This document shows positions 6,155 through 8,120 of a DNA stretch of 8,120 nt, in pieces; the stretch's first letter is position 1; every line of letters begins with the position of its first letter. Both the position numbers and the translations under genes were made by a program. The stretch is from contig DMQT01000259.1 in assembly GCA_003455595.1 (NCBI GenBank), positions 1 to 8,120 on the forward strand, read 5' to 3'. The notes beneath the pieces are model-generated. The model did not search any database and had not been told where the DNA came from. It saw nothing but the letters and a program-made list of their open reading frames with translations. The stretch is from Betaproteobacteria bacterium (GTDB lineage Bacteria > Pseudomonadota > Gammaproteobacteria > Burkholderiales > Sulfuriferulaceae).

Positions 6155-7209
6155 TGAGCCAGGGTTTTGCGGTATTGAACAGCCAGAACCTGTCTTGTGC
6201 AGCATTTATGCAACAACCTGCCGCGTGGCAGGCGCAGGTGCTGGGCGCCATCTGTTTTTCGGCCACACCTTGTGAACCTGCAGGCAACGCGCCACATATC
6301 GACATAGCCATGCCGGTGCTGGATTACATGCAGGCAACACCGGTTACATCGGCGCACACAGCGGCGATGTGCGAAGTCTGGCTCAGCGCCGCAAAATTGA
6401 CGTCGGATCAGTCCGGCGACATTCGTTACCGGCATGACGACAGCCTGCTGTTTGGGGTCGTCCAGCTTGATGAGCAAGACGCCGAATCGGCACTTGCCAG
6501 CCCACTGCAAAGCACCACCGAGCGCGCCTATCGACAAATATTCGCGTTGCTGGATGCGCTTGATTTCCCGTTTGTGTACCGTTTCTGGAATTACATGGCC
6601 GACATTAACGGCCATAGCGACAATCTGGAGCGTTATCGCCAGTTCAATCTGGGCCGACAGGATGCCTTTATGGCCAGTAAGCGGGATGTGGCGGGCAACG
6701 TGCCTGCCGCCTGCGCGCTGGGGGCTGCAAATGGGCCGTTGAGCATTGCTTTTCTGGCCGGTCGCATGCCAGCGCTGGCAATCGAAAATCCGCGCCAGCT
6801 GAGTGCCTATGACTACCCGCAAGACTATGGCCCACGCAGCCCGATTTTTTCGCGCGCCAGCCTGATTCGTATGGATACGCATGCGATTTTATTCATCTCC
6901 GGCACCGCCAGCATTGTCGGCCATGCTACCGTGCACCCGACGGATGTACAGGCACAAACGCGCGAAACACTGGCCAATATCGAAGCCATCGTGCAGGCGG
7001 CGAACCGCGAGTCGCGTTATGCCTCAATTACGCTCGGCAACCTGTTCTATCGCGTATACGTGCGTCATGCTGCCGATCTCCCGGCAATTCAGGCGGTCAT
7101 GCAGACGCAGATAGGCACAAGCTTTGATGCGGTTTTTCTGCAAGCCGACGTATGTCGCCAGGACTTGCTGGTCGAAATCGAGGCAAGCGCCTCTGTGCCA
7201 ACAGCATGA
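6154..7209 (+). CDS. xanB2: Chorismatase, XanB2/Hyg5/FkbO family (hydroxybenzoate-forming)
   Basis: This 351-residue protein carries the chorismatase hallmarks in order: PFVYRFWNYMADIN with ERYRQFNLGRQDAF shortly after (about 140-175), then IENPRQLSAYDYP, then YGPRSPIFSRA, then LFISGTASIVGHATVHPTDV, then QTRETLANI. The ending, CRQDLLVEIEA, includes Cys334 and Glu341. From memory of the family, the Glu is catalytic, and a Cys seven residues before it marks the 3-hydroxybenzoate-forming Hyg5 type rather than the dihydroxy-acid-forming FkbO type. The enzyme splits pyruvate from chorismate in the cytoplasm. XanB2 of Xanthomonas makes 3- and 4-hydroxybenzoate, precursors of xanthomonadin and ubiquinone. 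The start overlaps the halogenase-like stop (TAATG) and the stop overlaps the acyltransferase start (ATGA), so the three genes form one translationally coupled unit. Product identity here (3-HBA, 4-HBA or both) is inferred. Confidence 0.88.
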   Translation: MSQGFAVLNSQNLSCAAFMQQPAAWQAQVLGAICFSATPCEPAGNAPHIDIAMPVLDYMQATPVTSAHTAAMCEVWLSAAKLTSDQSGDIRYRHDDSLLFGVVQLDEQDAESALASPLQSTTERAYRQIFALLDALDFPFVYRFWNYMADINGHSDNLERYRQFNLGRQDAFMASKRDVAGNVPAACALGAANGPLSIAFLAGRMPALAIENPRQLSAYDYPQDYGPRSPIFSRASLIRMDTHAILFISGTASIVGHATVHPTDVQAQTRETLANIEAIVQAANRESRYASITLGNLFYRVYVRHAADLPAIQAVMQTQIGTSFDAVFLQADVCRQDLLVEIEASASVPTA

Positions 7210-7970
7210 CGCGTCGGTTGCTGGAACTCTATGATTACCTGGTGCTGTATCTGGGGCTGTTCTGGCTGGGCATACAATGTCTGGGCTGGACGCTGGTCGC
7301 GGTCATTCTCTACCCATTGCTGCCTGAACGCTGGGGGCGACCACTTGGCCGCTGGGTGGTCATGGCGGCGTTTCGCATGTATCTGGCCAGCCTGAGCCTG
7401 TCGCGTCGTTGTCATTTCGACCTGAGCGCACTGGATGCCTTGCGTGACGAGCTGCCGCTCATCATCGCGCCGAATCACCCATGCCTGCTAGATGCGGTGA
7501 TGGTGATTTCGCGCCTGCCCAACGTCGCCTGCGTGCTCAAAGCCAATCTGATGAACAATATTTTTCTCGGCGCAGGTGCCCGCTTGGCGCGCTACATCCG
7601 CAGCGAACCGGTACGCAACATGATCCATCTGGCGGTCGATGATTTCAAGTATGGCAGCCACCTGCTGCTATTTCCGGAAGGCACCCGCACCACGCACGAT
7701 CCGGTTAACCCTCTTAAGGGCAGCATCGGACTGATCGCGCATCAGGCGCAAGTGCCGGTGCAAACCGTGTTGATCGAAACCGATACCCATTACCTGAGCA
7801 AGGGTTGGACGCTGTTCCGCAAACCGGCCATGCCGATTACTTACCGGGTGCGGCTGGGACGGCGTTTCGATCCGCCACAAAACACCCAGCAGTTCATGAC
7901 CGAATTACACGATTACTTTGCCAACGAGCTGGTGGTCGATTCGGCTTTTCATCCACCCGGCACGCTTTGA
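7206..7970 (+). CDS. Lysophospholipid acyltransferase-family (PlsC-like) acyltransferase
   Basis: The protein has 254 residues from the ATG at 7206, which overlaps the chorismatase TGA in an ATGA. A longer start at 7152 is unlikely because it would overlap the chorismatase by 58 nt. Residues about 12-40 are a hydrophobic N-terminal membrane segment. The catalytic HX4D motif is NHPCLLD (His91 and Asp96). The substrate-binding FPEGTRT motif begins at Phe156. GSIGLIAHQAQVPVQTVLIE follows, as usual for the family. These enzymes move an acyl group from acyl-ACP or acyl-CoA to a lipid or glycerol acceptor at the inner membrane. General phospholipid synthesis is possible, but the position between a chorismatase and a glycosyltransferase is typical of aryl-polyene clusters. 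There such enzymes are thought to attach the polyenoyl chain to a carrier. Confidence 0.87.
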   Translation: MTRRLLELYDYLVLYLGLFWLGIQCLGWTLVAVILYPLLPERWGRPLGRWVVMAAFRMYLASLSLSRRCHFDLSALDALRDELPLIIAPNHPCLLDAVMVISRLPNVACVLKANLMNNIFLGAGARLARYIRSEPVRNMIHLAVDDFKYGSHLLLFPEGTRTTHDPVNPLKGSIGLIAHQAQVPVQTVLIETDTHYLSKGWTLFRKPAMPITYRVRLGRRFDPPQNTQQFMTELHDYFANELVVDSAFHPPGTL

Positions 7971-7979
7971 CACCGCAGC

Positions 7980-8120
7980 ATGATGAATCCTTCCACTACG
8001 CACCTCGTCCTCATTCCCAGCTATAACCCTGGCGCACAAGTCTATGCAACTGTGCGTGCTGCGCGCCAATACTGGCATCCGGTATGGGTGGTGATTGATG
8101 GCAGTACCGATGGCACGGTC
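7980..8120 (+). CDS. Family 2 glycosyltransferase, N-terminal part (cut by window edge)
   Basis: Translation from the ATG at 7980, directly followed by a second in-frame ATG at 7983, gives 47 codons that run off the window. HLVLIPSYNPG (about 8-18) is the first nucleotide-binding strand and loop of GT-A glycosyltransferases. VVIDGSTDGT (37-46) contains the family 2 DGSTDG signature, whose acidic residues help bind the nucleotide-sugar and metal. Donor and acceptor cannot be told from this fragment. The gene starts 9 bp after the acyltransferase stop, so it is very likely in the same operon. Family 2 glycosyltransferases are regular members of aryl-polyene loci. The start is uncertain between the two ATGs, and neither has a clear Shine-Dalgarno sequence. 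Confidence 0.85.
   Translation, partial: MMNPSTTHLVLIPSYNPGAQVYATVRAARQYWHPVWVVIDGSTDGTV

Noticed and set aside
5330..6205. Long minus-strand ORF (291 codons) opposite the halogenase-like gene
   Set aside because: The plus strand carries a full set of FAD and halogenase motifs. The minus frame shows no domain, signal peptide or start context.
6151..6882. Minus-strand ORF (243 codons) opposite the chorismatase
   Set aside because: It is the shadow of a well-conserved chorismatase, with no family resemblance of its own.
7152..7205. Upstream start extending the acyltransferase by 18 residues
   Set aside because: It would overlap the conserved C-terminal active-site segment of the chorismatase. 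The ATGA overlap at 7206 is the typical coupled start.

Overview
The window reads as chromosomal DNA from a Gram-negative proteobacterium. It is GC-rich, densely packed with genes, and carries several start/stop overlaps. A betaproteobacterium (Nitrosomonadales or similar) is my best guess, based on overall protein flavour rather than a marker gene. I see no rRNA, tRNA, CRISPR array, transposase or inverted-repeat-bounded element.

Left block (1-1044, minus strand). Three genes read leftward: an ArsC/Spx-fold YffB-like protein, a secreted DUF302 protein, and the start of dapE (lysine/diaminopimelate synthesis, cut by the window edge). A 49-bp gap separates this block from the divergent rightward genes.

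Middle block (1094-4736, plus strand). An Atm1-type ABC half-transporter overlaps by one base a long ORF. That ORF joins, in one frame, a GNAT acetyltransferase and a complete D-hexose-6-phosphate mutarotase (YeaD-like). A membrane-anchored thioredoxin (CGPC) follows 8 bp later. The thioredoxin's last 35-40 codons look unnatural, and another frame over the same DNA reads like the tail of an unrelated protein. This may be a rearrangement scar.

Right block (4811-8120, plus strand). Four tightly coupled genes encode a flavin-dependent halogenase-like oxidoreductase, an XanB2/Hyg5/FkbO-family chorismatase, a lysophospholipid-type acyltransferase and the start of a family 2 glycosyltransferase. 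This set is expected at the edge of an aryl-polyene/xanthomonadin-like pigment cluster. In such a pathway the chorismatase makes the hydroxybenzoate starter, the halogenase-like enzyme would decorate the aryl ring, and the acyl- and glycosyltransferases would attach the polyene to a lipid or sugar carrier. The polyketide-type enzymes that would confirm this are not in the window and would be expected further right. The first gene carries an eight-C run at codons 5-7, where loss or gain of one base would truncate the protein almost at once.
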